Assembly (NCBI GenBank): GCA_900764755.1
Contig: CAAFPE010000006.1
Span: 58,978-122,977 of the forward strand
From: an uncultured Oscillospiraceae bacterium
Lineage (GTDB): Bacteria; Bacillota; Clostridia; Oscillospirales; Oscillospiraceae
Direction: 5' to 3'
DNA length: 64,000 nucleotides
The notes beneath the pieces are model-generated. The model saw only the letters and a list, made by a program, of their open reading frames with translations, was not told where the DNA came from and ran no database searches. Positions 37,099 to 44,852 of the stretch are shown in pieces. Position numbers and translations under genes: made by a program. Position 1 is the first letter of the stretch. Each line of letters begins with the position of its first letter.

Positions 37099-37659
37099 GT
37101 GAATACGGTCATCACATCTAAAGAGGCCATCTTGAAAACCAGCCGCAAGTTGATTCAGGAGAAGGGCTGGGCTGCCATCAGCATCCGCAGCGTTGCACAA
37201 GCCAGCAACATATCCATTGGCTCCATATACAATTATTTTGACAGTAAGTCTGACCTGATTGCCGCCACAGTGGAAAGCGTTTGGTGCGACATCTTTCATA
37301 TGCCTGATGAGCGGGTATCCTTCAAGCGGTTTACCGACTGTATCGAATGGGCCTACGAAAGTATGCAGCGTGGAAATGAAAAATATCCCGGGTTTTTCTC
37401 TATGCACTCCATGAGTTTTGTCGGAAAAGATAAGACCGGCGGCCAGGAATTGATGGCGAAGTCGTGGAAACATATTCAAGATGGGTTTTATATTGTCCTG
37501 ATGCGGGATGAAACAGTGAATACAGCGGTTTTTGATGATGTATTTACGCCTCAAAAATTTGTTGAGATTGTATTCTCTTTGATTCTTTCGTCCTTGCTGC
37601 GGCGTGACTATGATGGTGCCGGCATCGTTAGGATGGCCGAACGGATCCTTTATCGGTAA
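37099..37659 (+). CDS. TetR/AcrR-family transcriptional regulator
   Basis: 186 residues. N-terminal TetR HTH: SKEAILKTSRKLIQEKGWAAISIRSVA...ISIGSIYNYFDSKSDLIAA (residues 6-53), then an all-helical ligand-binding domain with no family I can name. Starts at GTG with GGGGGTGAG upstream. Its own promoter carries a 13-bp palindrome that recurs at two other promoters nearby, so it is probably the local repressor of the two membrane protein units. Codon use is lower in GC than the flanking core genes. Confidence 0.92.
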   Translation: MNTVITSKEAILKTSRKLIQEKGWAAISIRSVAQASNISIGSIYNYFDSKSDLIAATVESVWCDIFHMPDERVSFKRFTDCIEWAYESMQRGNEKYPGFFSMHSMSFVGKDKTGGQELMAKSWKHIQDGFYIVLMRDETVNTAVFDDVFTPQKFVEIVFSLILSSLLRRDYDGAGIVRMAERILYR

Positions 37660-37663
37660 AGAG

Positions 37664-37687
37664 TTCCCGTTCATTCGGGAATTTTTT
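37664..37687 (+). terminator. Terminator after the TetR gene
   Basis: TTCCCG, TTCATT loop, CGGGAA, followed by six Ts. Confidence 0.8.
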
Positions 37688-37697
37688 ACACAATAAA

Positions 37698-37712
37698 ATG
37701 AACGATGTTCAT
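37698..37712 (+). promoter_or_regulatory. Second TetR-type operator, upstream of membrane protein gene
   Basis: ATGAACGATGTTCAT, a palindrome differing by one central base from the tetR operator, 26 bases before the start codon. A weak TTTACA/CATAAT promoter (19-base spacing) spans it. Confidence 0.7.
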
Positions 37713-37738
37713 AATGAGTAAGAAAGTGAGGAACATTT

Positions 37739-38410
37739 ATGCAAGCGATTGTTGAAACTCTGTTTGATGCGGTCTATTTGATCTCTGTGATCGCCATTGG
37801 CATCATGATGATCATAAAGAGCAATGGGAACAAAGAGTATCGGTTATTCGGTATTATGGCGGTGGTGCTGGGCACCGGCGACTCCTTTCACCTGGTTCCC
37901 CGGGCACTGGCGCTCTGCACCACCGGACTTGAGAACTTTACAGTCCCTCTGGGAATGGGTAAGTTTATCACGTCCATTACGATGACGATTTTTTATATCA
38001 TCCTCTACTATGTGTGGCGGCTCCGGTACAAGGTCAAGGGCCAAAATGGTATTACTGCTGCAGTGTATCTGCTGTCTGCCCTGCGGATCGTACTCTGTCT
38101 CTTTCCGCAGAACGCATGGCTGAGCGCCAGTGCACCTCTGGCCTGGGGAATTTACCGGAACATCCCATTCGCCCTCCTTGGTCTGCTGATCATTGTTCTG
38201 TTCTATCAGAGTGCCCGGGAAACAAAGGACGCCGAGTTCCGCAATATGTGGCTGACCATCGTGCTCAGCTTCGGGTTCTATATTCCTGTGGTCCTCTGGG
38301 CAGACGCCATTCCCATGATCGGTATGCTGATGATCCCCAAGACCTGTGCCTATGTCTGGACGGTCCTGATCGGCTACAAGGCCATGAAGAACAGTGCAAG
38401 GGCCCAATAA
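37739..38410 (+). CDS. Unknown integral membrane protein (about seven helices)
   Basis: 223 residues, almost entirely membrane helices: about 5-25, 35-52, 70-92, 102-120, 133-156, 170-190 and 193-215, with only short loops, and a short basic tail. I recognise no family. GTGAGG precedes the ATG. It is downstream of the TetR gene and its promoter region holds the same palindrome as the TetR autoregulatory operator, indicating it is a target of that regulator. Bordered by a bidirectional terminator against the MarR gene. It could be a sensor or a small transporter; sequence alone does not decide. Confidence 0.65.
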   Translation: MQAIVETLFDAVYLISVIAIGIMMIIKSNGNKEYRLFGIMAVVLGTGDSFHLVPRALALCTTGLENFTVPLGMGKFITSITMTIFYIILYYVWRLRYKVKGQNGITAAVYLLSALRIVLCLFPQNAWLSASAPLAWGIYRNIPFALLGLLIIVLFYQSARETKDAEFRNMWLTIVLSFGFYIPVVLWADAIPMIGMLMIPKTCAYVWTVLIGYKAMKNSARAQ

Positions 38411-38488
38411 AAAACAGATGCGCCGCTTTTCATGCAGGCAGTATAGATGCAGAGTTTCATGGGCTGGACTTCGTTTTAGAAATACAAG

Positions 38489-38527
38489 AGGAGTGCAGGG
38501 AGCTTTTCTCCTTGCACTCCTCCTTTT
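38489..38527. terminator. Bidirectional terminator
   Basis: 14-pair stem AGGAGTGCAGGGAG/CTCCTTGCACTCCT (one G-T pair) with a CTTTT-type loop between convergent genes; short T run on the plus side. Confidence 0.75.
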
Positions 38528-38970
38528 CAAGTGAGGGAACTTTTTAGTTTTGGGTTGCCTTCCAGATTGTCAGCCATCGTTTCCGCGATTTGGCAGACCT
38601 GCGCAAAATCATCTTTTGAAATACCATCGGCAATGCAAGTGATAAACTCAGTCTGAGCCTGTGAGAGTCTGGTCAAAATGGAATGAGCCTTTGGCAGGAG
38701 GCGCAGGTGGATATACCGGCTATCCTTATGATCGCGATACCCCTCGATCAATCCGGCCTCACGGAGTGACTCCAAGCTTCTGCTTACCATGCCGGGGGAG
38801 AGCCGGGAGTATTCGATGATGTCCCGTGCAGTATCTTTGGGTGCACTGTTGTAGAGGGACAAAATACAAACCATCTCACTCAGTTTGATCCCATCCGCCG
38901 CCACCGCCTGATAGCAATATTGATAATATGCTTTCTGTATTTTGTGGAATGTTCCTACAACATTTTTCAT
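38527..38970 (-). CDS. MarR-family transcriptional regulator
   Basis: 147 residues: winged helix core LSEMVCILSLYNSAPKDTARDIIEYSRLSPGMVSRSLESLREAGLIEGYRDHKDSRYIHLRLLPKAHSIL, with the wing Asp-x-Arg-Tyr pattern of MarR. It starts 10 bases after the stop of the Ca2+ ATPase and is therefore in the same minus-strand operon. The operon leader contains a 22-bp palindrome (GATAGTT...AACTATC) typical for MarR operators, supporting autoregulation together with the ATPase. Confidence 0.9.
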   Translation of the reverse strand: MKNVVGTFHKIQKAYYQYCYQAVAADGIKLSEMVCILSLYNSAPKDTARDIIEYSRLSPGMVSRSLESLREAGLIEGYRDHKDSRYIHLRLLPKAHSILTRLSQAQTEFITCIADGISKDDFAQVCQIAETMADNLEGNPKLKSSLT

Positions 38971-38980
38971 AGATACCAGC

Positions 38981-41599
38981 TCATTTATGATGCTTGATCA
39001 GCCCAAATGCCTTCACGATCTCCAGGACCAATACGGGAACGGCAGCCAGCCCAAAGCCCAGCATATACAGCTTGACAGGCAGGCGAATCAGGCCGAATAC
39101 GGAGGCGATCGGAGGTATGAAGAGAACCAGACACATTAAAGCGGTGGAAACCAAGCTGGCCAGATTCAGATACTGGTTGGTAAAGACCCCGATTTTAAAC
39201 AGGGATTTATGGGAACGCATATTATATGCGTGCAGGATCTGGGCAAAGGCCAGTACGAGGAATGCCAAGGTGCGTCCACCCTCGATCACGCCGGTGGCCT
39301 GACTGCCGATACGGAATCCGATCAGGGACAGGAGCGCAAACATGATACCCTGTAAAACGACCTGAATGCCGAGTCCATTGGCGAAGATCCCCTCCTTCTT
39401 GGGCTTAGGTCTGCGGTCCATCACATTGGGGTCTATGGCCTCCATTCCCAGGGCGATGGCCGGCAGGGAGTCGGTGACCAAATTGATCCACAGCAGCTGC
39501 ATGGATAGAAATGGGGACTGGTTCCAAAGCAGCATGGCAACGAAGGTGACCAGCACCTCTCCAATATTGGTGCCCAGAAGGAAGGCAACCGCCTTTTTGA
39601 TATTGTCATAAATGCCGCGGCCCTCTCGAACGGCGGAGACGATGGTAGAGAAGTTGTCGTCCATCAGCGTCATGTCAGAGGCGCCCTTAGCGACATCGGT
39701 GCCGGTGATCCCCATAGCGCAGCCAATATCTGCCGCCTTCAGGGCGGGGGCATCGTTGACACCGTCACCTGTCATGGCCACGATGGCATCCCTGCGCTGC
39801 CAGCCCTTGACGATCCGTATTTTATCCTCGGGGGATACGCGGGCATAAACCGCAATGCTTTCGATCTGCTGATCCAGTTCCTCTTCGCTCAGCTTGGCCA
39901 GTTCGCTTCCGGTCACAGCCCGGTCACCAGGCTCCATGATGCCAAGCTGCTGGGCAATGGCAGATGCAGTGAGTACATGGTCGCCAGTAATCATCACCGG
40001 CTTGATGCCTGCCTGCCGGCAGACTGCGACCGCCTGCTTGGCCTCCTCGCGGGGAGGATCGATCATGCCAACCAGGCCGATCAGTGTCAGATCGTGCTCC
40101 AGACTTTCGGAGGTGACTTCTTCCGGCACCTTGTCAATGACCTTGCAGGCCACGGCCAACACACGGAGCGCCTGACGGCTCATCTCATCCACTACACCGG
40201 CGACCTTTTCCGTCAAACCGCCAGTACAGCGGGAGGCCAGAGTGTCAAAGCCGCCCTTGGCAATGACGACCAGCTTGCCGTTGATCTGGCAGACTACGCT
40301 CATAAGCTTGCGGTCAGAATCAAAGGGAACCTCTGCTATGCGGGGACACTCCTCGTTCAAGTCGTCTTTATGAAAGCCATTTTTCAGAGCGGCAGCGACG
40401 ATACAGGTTTCTGTGGGATCGCCTATATCCACTTCTTTCCCATCTTGAATGGAGACCGTGCCGTCACAGCACAGTGTCCCAAGCTTGAGCAGGGTCTGGA
40501 TCTCCGGTGTGTTGGACGAAGAAATGTCCTCTCTGAGATCACCGTGGACGCAATAGCCCTGAATGAGAGTCATGCGGTTTTGAGTCAAGGTGCCTGTCTT
40601 GTCCGAGCAGATCACCGACGCGCCGCCCAGTGTTTCCACGGCAGGCAGTTTGCGGATGATGGCATTGCGCTTGGCCAACCGGGTGACACCAATGGACAGC
40701 ACGATTGTGACGATGGCGGGAAGGCCCTCCGGAATGGCGGAAACAGCCAGAGAGATCGACACCATGAAGATCTCCAGCAGCTCCATACCGCTGGTAAGAC
40801 CGATGACAAAAATCACTGCGCAGATGACGATCGCCAAAACACCCAGCATCCGTCCTAGTTGAGCCAGCTTTTTCTGCAAGGGTGTCTGTGCCTGTTTCTC
40901 GTTGTTCAGGATTCCGGCAATATGTCCCATCTCGGTGTCCATACCGGTCGCTGTCACAACTGCTTCGCCATGGCCATAGGTGACACTGCAGCCGGAGTAG
41001 ACCATATTCAGCCGGTCGCCCAGGGGTGCGTTGGCGGCCACCACAGCTTGTGCATCCTTTTCAACCGGAACGGATTCACCAGTCAGAGCAGACTCCTCTG
41101 CCTTCAGATTGGAAGCGGAGATCAGGCGTCCGTCTGCGGGAATGTAATCACCCGCTTCGATCAAAATAATATCACCAGGCACCAGCTTGGCAGCATCAAT
41201 GATGGATTCCTGTCCATCGCGGCGTACGCGCGCATGGGGGGCAGACATATTTTGAAGCGCTTCCAAGGATTTTTCCGCCTTACTCTCCTGAACGGTGCCC
41301 ATGACAGCATTCAGAATAACGATGAGCAGGATCAGCGCAGGCTCAAAAAACTCTGTTGGATCGTTGCCCTGCAACGCGACATAGAACGAGATGGCGGCTG
41401 CGGCCAGCAGGATCAGGATCATGGCGTCTTTGAACTGGCTGAAGAATCGTTCTATGACGGTTTGTTTTCGCTTTGCCTTCAACCGGTTCTCGCCCACCCG
41501 GGCCAGTGTCTCCTCAGCCTGGGCGGAGCTCAGACCGGAGCGCGGTTCTGTTTTCAGCTCGCTGCATACATCTTGCGAGGATCGATCATACGCTTCCAT
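38981..41599 (-). CDS. P2A-type calcium-transporting P-type ATPase
   Basis: Cation pump of 872 residues with the full P-type layout: N-terminal cation ATPase domain, TGES motif (ALTGESVPVEKDA) in the actuator, PEGLP in M4 (SERCA-like Ca2+ site), phosphorylated Asp333 in SDKTGTLT, nucleotide-binding domain, TGDGVNDAPALKAADIG, and C-terminal six helices with NLVTDSLPAIALGME. Most similar in pattern to bacterial SERCA/PMR1-like Ca2+ ATPases; Mn2+ cannot be excluded. GAGGAG is the ribosome site. It is the first gene of an operon with the MarR regulator. Confidence 0.93.
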   Translation of the reverse strand: MEAYDRSSQDVCSELKTEPRSGLSSAQAEETLARVGENRLKAKRKQTVIERFFSQFKDAMILILLAAAAISFYVALQGNDPTEFFEPALILLIVILNAVMGTVQESKAEKSLEALQNMSAPHARVRRDGQESIIDAAKLVPGDIILIEAGDYIPADGRLISASNLKAEESALTGESVPVEKDAQAVVAANAPLGDRLNMVYSGCSVTYGHGEAVVTATGMDTEMGHIAGILNNEKQAQTPLQKKLAQLGRMLGVLAIVICAVIFVIGLTSGMELLEIFMVSISLAVSAIPEGLPAIVTIVLSIGVTRLAKRNAIIRKLPAVETLGGASVICSDKTGTLTQNRMTLIQGYCVHGDLREDISSSNTPEIQTLLKLGTLCCDGTVSIQDGKEVDIGDPTETCIVAAALKNGFHKDDLNEECPRIAEVPFDSDRKLMSVVCQINGKLVVIAKGGFDTLASRCTGGLTEKVAGVVDEMSRQALRVLAVACKVIDKVPEEVTSESLEHDLTLIGLVGMIDPPREEAKQAVAVCRQAGIKPVMITGDHVLTASAIAQQLGIMEPGDRAVTGSELAKLSEEELDQQIESIAVYARVSPEDKIRIVKGWQRRDAIVAMTGDGVNDAPALKAADIGCAMGITGTDVAKGASDMTLMDDNFSTIVSAVREGRGIYDNIKKAVAFLLGTNIGEVLVTFVAMLLWNQSPFLSMQLLWINLVTDSLPAIALGMEAIDPNVMDRRPKPKKEGIFANGLGIQVVLQGIMFALLSLIGFRIGSQATGVIEGGRTLAFLVLAFAQILHAYNMRSHKSLFKIGVFTNQYLNLASLVSTALMCLVLFIPPIASVFGLIRLPVKLYMLGFGLAAVPVLVLEIVKAFGLIKHHK

Positions 41600-41628
41600 A
41601 GTGAAACATTCTCCTCATTTTTATTTCG

Positions 41629-41650
41629 GATAGTTTATTATTGAACTATC
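41629..41650 (-). promoter_or_regulatory. MarR-type operator palindrome of the ATPase operon
   Basis: GATAGTT-8 bases-AACTATC, a perfect 7+7 inverted repeat just downstream of the predicted transcription start and about 30 bases before the ATPase start codon. Confidence 0.7.
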
Positions 41651-41662
41651 TGTCTGTGTAGT

Positions 41663-41691
41663 AGCATATTGCGAAAATTGAGTTCTGTCAA
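41663..41691 (-). promoter_or_regulatory. Sigma-A promoter of the Ca2+ ATPase-marR operon
   Basis: Minus strand TTGACA, 17-base spacer, TATGCT, with the start site near 41656. Confidence 0.75.
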
Positions 41692-41910
41692 TCGGTGCCA
41701 GAGCGCTTTTACAATCCATTCACAAATATGTTACAGTTCGTATATAAATGAAGCAGGCTCCTGAGTCTCCGCTGGAGAGGTGCTCTGCTGAAAGATGCCG
41801 CCAGTCCTGTTTCCCTGTTTTGTTTCGATCCAGCGGGTAGTTCCAATCAGGCATCATACATTCTTTTGCAGACCGGAGTGAGGCAGGCAGATCATTTGGA
41901 TACGATTCTC
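41692..41910. other. Divergent intergenic region, no gene seen
   Basis: About 220 AT-rich bases between the ATPase promoter and the promoter of the small membrane protein operon. I find no ribosome site with open frame, no repeat and no RNA structure I trust. Confidence 0.5.
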
Positions 41911-41952
41911 TTGACAGAATATATTCCTTCCACTATAATGAACAATGTTCAT
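41911..41952 (+). promoter_or_regulatory. Promoter with third TetR-type operator
   Basis: TTGACA, 17-base spacer, TATAAT, with ATGAACAATGTTCAT overlapping the -10 (palindrome core 41939-41951). Geometry is identical to the tetR promoter: operator begins on the last T of the -10. Confidence 0.85.
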
Positions 41953-41986
41953 ATTAAAAAGATGTGCGTCCAAAGGAGGTATAACC

Positions 41987-42445
41987 ACGAAAGTAAAACG
42001 GAATACTCTGTTGCTTCTTGCCTGTTTGGTTTGGAGCACAGCAGGCTTTCATATTCTTCGCATTGGATCGGCAACATATCCGCCGTATCTATCCTCTGTA
42101 AATATCCTGCTGTCACTTTTGGTTTTTACGATGTTTCAGCAGTTTATTTTTGGGAAGCTGATCAAAAGACACACAGCCAGAATTCAAGCCTATGTGGAAG
42201 AATGGCAGTTCTTTTTAAAATTCTTTGACAAACGATCCTTTGCAGTTATGGCAGTGATGATGACTGGCGGTATTGGTCTGCGGGCAAGTGGCCTGGCGCC
42301 GGAGCGATTTATCGCAGTTTTTTATACCGGACTGGGGGCGTCACTTCTTCTGGCTGGATTATTGTTTGGCCGTAACTGGATCAGAGCAGCATGGAGCGGT
42401 GCTGCAGGCGCAAGCCATGCAGAACCGAACTGCGAAAAGGAATAA
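41987..42445 (+). CDS. Small unknown membrane protein, probable ACG start
   Basis: About 152 residues, AT-rich. After AAAGGAGG and a 7-base spacer the codon is ACG, leading to (M)KVKRNTLLLLACLVWSTAG, a natural membrane helix; no ATG, GTG or TTG is placed correctly. An ATG 14 codons earlier coincides with the predicted transcription start and cannot be used. Helices: about 6-20, 30-47, 73-90 and 104-122. No family recognised. It heads an operon with the DUF2871 gene under the third TetR-type operator. The ACG could be real or an ATG-to-ACG change. Confidence 0.6.
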   Translation, partial: TKVKRNTLLLLACLVWSTAGFHILRIGSATYPPYLSSVNILLSLLVFTMFQQFIFGKLIKRHTARIQAYVEEWQFFLKFFDKRSFAVMAVMMTGGIGLRASGLAPERFIAVFYTGLGASLLLAGLLFGRNWIRAAWSGAAGASHAEPNCEKE

Positions 42446-42464
42446 AATTAAGGGAGGAATACAC

Positions 42465-42884
42465 ATGAAACGCTATATGGATTCGGCTCTGCTGTACGCT
42501 GTCCTTGCACTGGCTGGCGGTGTTTTTTATCGGGAATTTACCAAGTTTCATGGCTTTGTTTGGAAAACCACTCTGGGGGTGATACATACTCATTATTTTA
42601 TGCTGGGCATGGTCTTTTTCTTACTGCTGCTTCTTCTGGAAAAGAATTTCTCTTTCACCAGTGCCAAGGCAGGCCGTATTCTGGCGGTTTATCATGTGGG
42701 TCTGAATCTGACTGCTGTGATGTTGGTGGTGCGTGGAGTGACTCAGGTGCTGGGAATTGCACTCTCCTCCGGCGTGAATGCTGCCATTTCCGGTATGGCT
42801 GGGGTTGGACATATCCTGCTGGGAGTAAGCTTGGTGATCCTATTGGTTGAGCTCAGGCGCAGAGTATTCGACACAAAAGTATGA
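42465..42884 (+). CDS. DUF2871-type membrane protein
   Basis: 139 residues, four membrane helices (about 7-25, 42-62, 77-97 and 107-128), with HTHYFMLGMVFFLLLLLLEKNF and SGMAGVGHILLGVSLVILL landmarks as in the DUF2871 family of Firmicutes. Function unknown. AGGGAGGA lies before the ATG. It follows the previous gene by 19 bases and shares its regulated promoter, so the TetR protein likely controls both. A strong terminator ends the unit. Confidence 0.75.
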   Translation: MKRYMDSALLYAVLALAGGVFYREFTKFHGFVWKTTLGVIHTHYFMLGMVFFLLLLLLEKNFSFTSAKAGRILAVYHVGLNLTAVMLVVRGVTQVLGIALSSGVNAAISGMAGVGHILLGVSLVILLVELRRRVFDTKV

Positions 42885-42905
42885 TTACCATACAGAAATT
42901 GTTTC

Positions 42906-42943
42906 AAAAAGGCAGTCAGGATTTTAAATCCTGACTGCCTTTT
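42906..42943 (+). terminator. Terminator after the DUF2871 gene
   Basis: A perfect 18-bp inverted repeat (AAAAGGCAGTCAGGATTT and complement) ending in TTTT; likely works on both strands. Confidence 0.92.
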
Positions 42944-43057
42944 CCGTCATAGATTCATATATTATATTATGGGGCAGTACCAGCTTTTCTGCTGTGAACC
43001 ACACCCAATATGGGCACACTCCAGATCTCAGGTATCTGGATGAAGCTGAGAACACCG

Positions 43058-43086
43058 TTGCTGCAGTTTCTCGCCTGTTGTATGAT
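43058..43086 (+). promoter_or_regulatory. Sigma-A promoter for the two-component/ABC operon
   Basis: TTGCTG, 17-base spacer, TATGAT. The response regulator starts about 84 bases later. It lies inside an open frame that ends at the regulator's ATG. Confidence 0.6.
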
Positions 43087-43169
43087 AGCAGAAATCGTGC
43101 TATGCTGATGAAAAATTGGCTCCTCAGAATTGCGGTGCCAATGTGTTTATCCCAGATGGAGGAAGCCCT

Positions 43170-43832
43170 ATGACTCACATTTTATTGATCGAGGACGATC
43201 TGGCCCTTGGCCGGGGCGTTGCGCTGTCCCTGGCTGGAGAGGACCGGGAGATTCAGGTTGCCTGCTCTCTGGCCGAAGGGCGGATGTACTGGAAGCAGCG
43301 GGGCTGGGCGCTGATCGTTCTGGATGTGAACCTGCCCGACGGCAGCGGCCTGGACTTTTTGCAAGAGGTGCGCCAGACCAGCGCAGTCCCCGTGCTGATT
43401 CTGACCGCCAACGACTTAGAGAGTGACCAGGTGGCGGGGCTGGAGCTGGGAGCAGATGACTATGTGACCAAACCGTTTTCACTGGCGGTACTCCGGGCAA
43501 GGGTCAACAATTTACTGCGCCGGGAGGTGTCTGCCGCCGGACAAACGGCAGTGGAACTGCCGCCCTTCTCCTTCGACTTTGACGCTATGGTATATACCAG
43601 AGCGGGAGAGAGCATCGAACTGTCTAAAACAGAGCAGCGTCTGCTGCGGCTGCTGGTGGAACACCGGGGACAAACCCTGACCCGGGAGCGGCTGCTGGAC
43701 CGGGTGTGGGACGGCGGGGACTTTGTGGATGAAAACGCCCTGTCCGTGGCGGTGCGCCGCCTGCGGACAAAGCTGGCGGATGCCCCCATCAAGACGGTGT
43801 ATGGCCTGGGCTATACCTGGGAGGTCAAGTAA
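43170..43832 (+). CDS. OmpR-family response regulator (BceR-like)
   Basis: 220 residues: receiver (Asp9-Asp10 pocket, phospho-acceptor Asp52 in VLDVNLPDGSG, Lys in KPFS) and winged-helix output domain (IELSKTEQRLLRLLVEHRGQTLTRERLLDRVWD...ALSVAVRRLRTKL). GGAGGA precedes the ATG by five bases. It is one base from the histidine kinase start and leads the RR-HK-ABC-permease module, as in antimicrobial peptide sensing systems. Confidence 0.93.
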   Translation: MTHILLIEDDLALGRGVALSLAGEDREIQVACSLAEGRMYWKQRGWALIVLDVNLPDGSGLDFLQEVRQTSAVPVLILTANDLESDQVAGLELGADDYVTKPFSLAVLRARVNNLLRREVSAAGQTAVELPPFSFDFDAMVYTRAGESIELSKTEQRLLRLLVEHRGQTLTRERLLDRVWDGGDFVDENALSVAVRRLRTKLADAPIKTVYGLGYTWEVK

Positions 43833-43833
43833 G

Positions 43834-44730
43834 ATGCTGCCATACTTTTTTACAGCTTTAGGACTGGGCGGGGTCGGGTTCGGCCTGTTTCACTGGTATC
43901 TTAGCCGCCGGACCCTCCGGAAACTGGATGATATGCTCACCGCCGCCATTGACGGCTCTTTTCAAGAGGGGACCTTTGACGAATCTGCCGCCTCCGCCCT
44001 GGAGGCTAAAATGGCCCGGTTCCTCAACGGCTCCGCCGCTTCTACCCGGAATTTGGCGGAGGAACGGGCGGCCATCCAGGTGCTGCTCTCAGACCTCTCC
44101 CACCAGACCAAGACGCCGCTGGCCAACATCCTGCTCTATGCTTCGCTGCTGGAGGAAGAGGAGCTCAGCCCCCATCAGGCAGAGCAGGCCGCCATGGTGA
44201 AGGCCCAGGGGGAGAAGCTGTCCTTCCTGATCCAGACGCTGGTGCGGGCCTCCCGGCTGGAGACCGGCGTGTTCACAATGACGCCGATCCAGCAGCCCCT
44301 TGGCCCATTGCTGGAGGAAACAATGGTTCAGATGCAGGGACTGGCCCGGGGCAAGGGACTGTTCCTGGTGGCAGAGCCCACAGGGGCCTCTGCCTGCTTC
44401 GATCCCAAGTGGACCGCCGAGGCTCTGGGAAATGTGATGGACAACGCCATCAAATATACGCCGCCCGGTGGGAGCATTTATCTGTCTGTCCGGGAATTTG
44501 AACTGTTCTGCGTGGTGGAGGTGGCCGACAACGGCCCCGGTATCCCTGAGGCGGAGCAGGGCGCTGTTTTCAACCGCTTCTACCGGGGAAAGGCCGTCCG
44601 GGAGCAGGAGGGGCTGGGTATCGGGCTGTACCTGACCCGGGAAATCCTGTCCCGGCAGGGGGGCTATGTCAAGCTCAGCTCCAAACCGGGACAGGGCTGC
44701 CGGTTTTCCCTGTATCTGCCCAAGGAGTAG
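43834..44730 (+). CDS. Sensor histidine kinase with minimal input domain
   Basis: 298 residues. Only one clear membrane helix is present (PYFFTALGLGGVGFGLFHWYL, about 3-23), then a HAMP-like linker, HisKA with His90 in SHQTKTPLAN, and HATPase_c (NVMDNAIKYTPPGG, DNGPGIPEAE, GLGIGLYLTREI). There is no extracytoplasmic sensor domain, so signal input probably comes through the ABC transporter encoded downstream, as in BceS-type intramembrane-sensing kinases (which normally have two helices). The start ATG lies just after the response regulator stop. Confidence 0.9.
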   Translation: MLPYFFTALGLGGVGFGLFHWYLSRRTLRKLDDMLTAAIDGSFQEGTFDESAASALEAKMARFLNGSAASTRNLAEERAAIQVLLSDLSHQTKTPLANILLYASLLEEEELSPHQAEQAAMVKAQGEKLSFLIQTLVRASRLETGVFTMTPIQQPLGPLLEETMVQMQGLARGKGLFLVAEPTGASACFDPKWTAEALGNVMDNAIKYTPPGGSIYLSVREFELFCVVEVADNGPGIPEAEQGAVFNRFYRGKAVREQEGLGIGLYLTREILSRQGGYVKLSSKPGQGCRFSLYLPKE

Positions 44731-44852
44731 CGTATGCCCCAGGCAATTCTTACAGAAGTGATAGATTTCAGAAAGATTGTGGAAAGATTCTTTTGGTAAA
44801 GTGGGGGCTGTGGAGGATGCAGTCCTCACTTTTCCATGAAGGAGCGGTTACG

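Noticed and set aside
42924..43178. Minus-strand 84-codon frame before the response regulator gene
   Set aside because: No ribosome site, no recognisable domain, and it spans the regulator promoter and a terminator.
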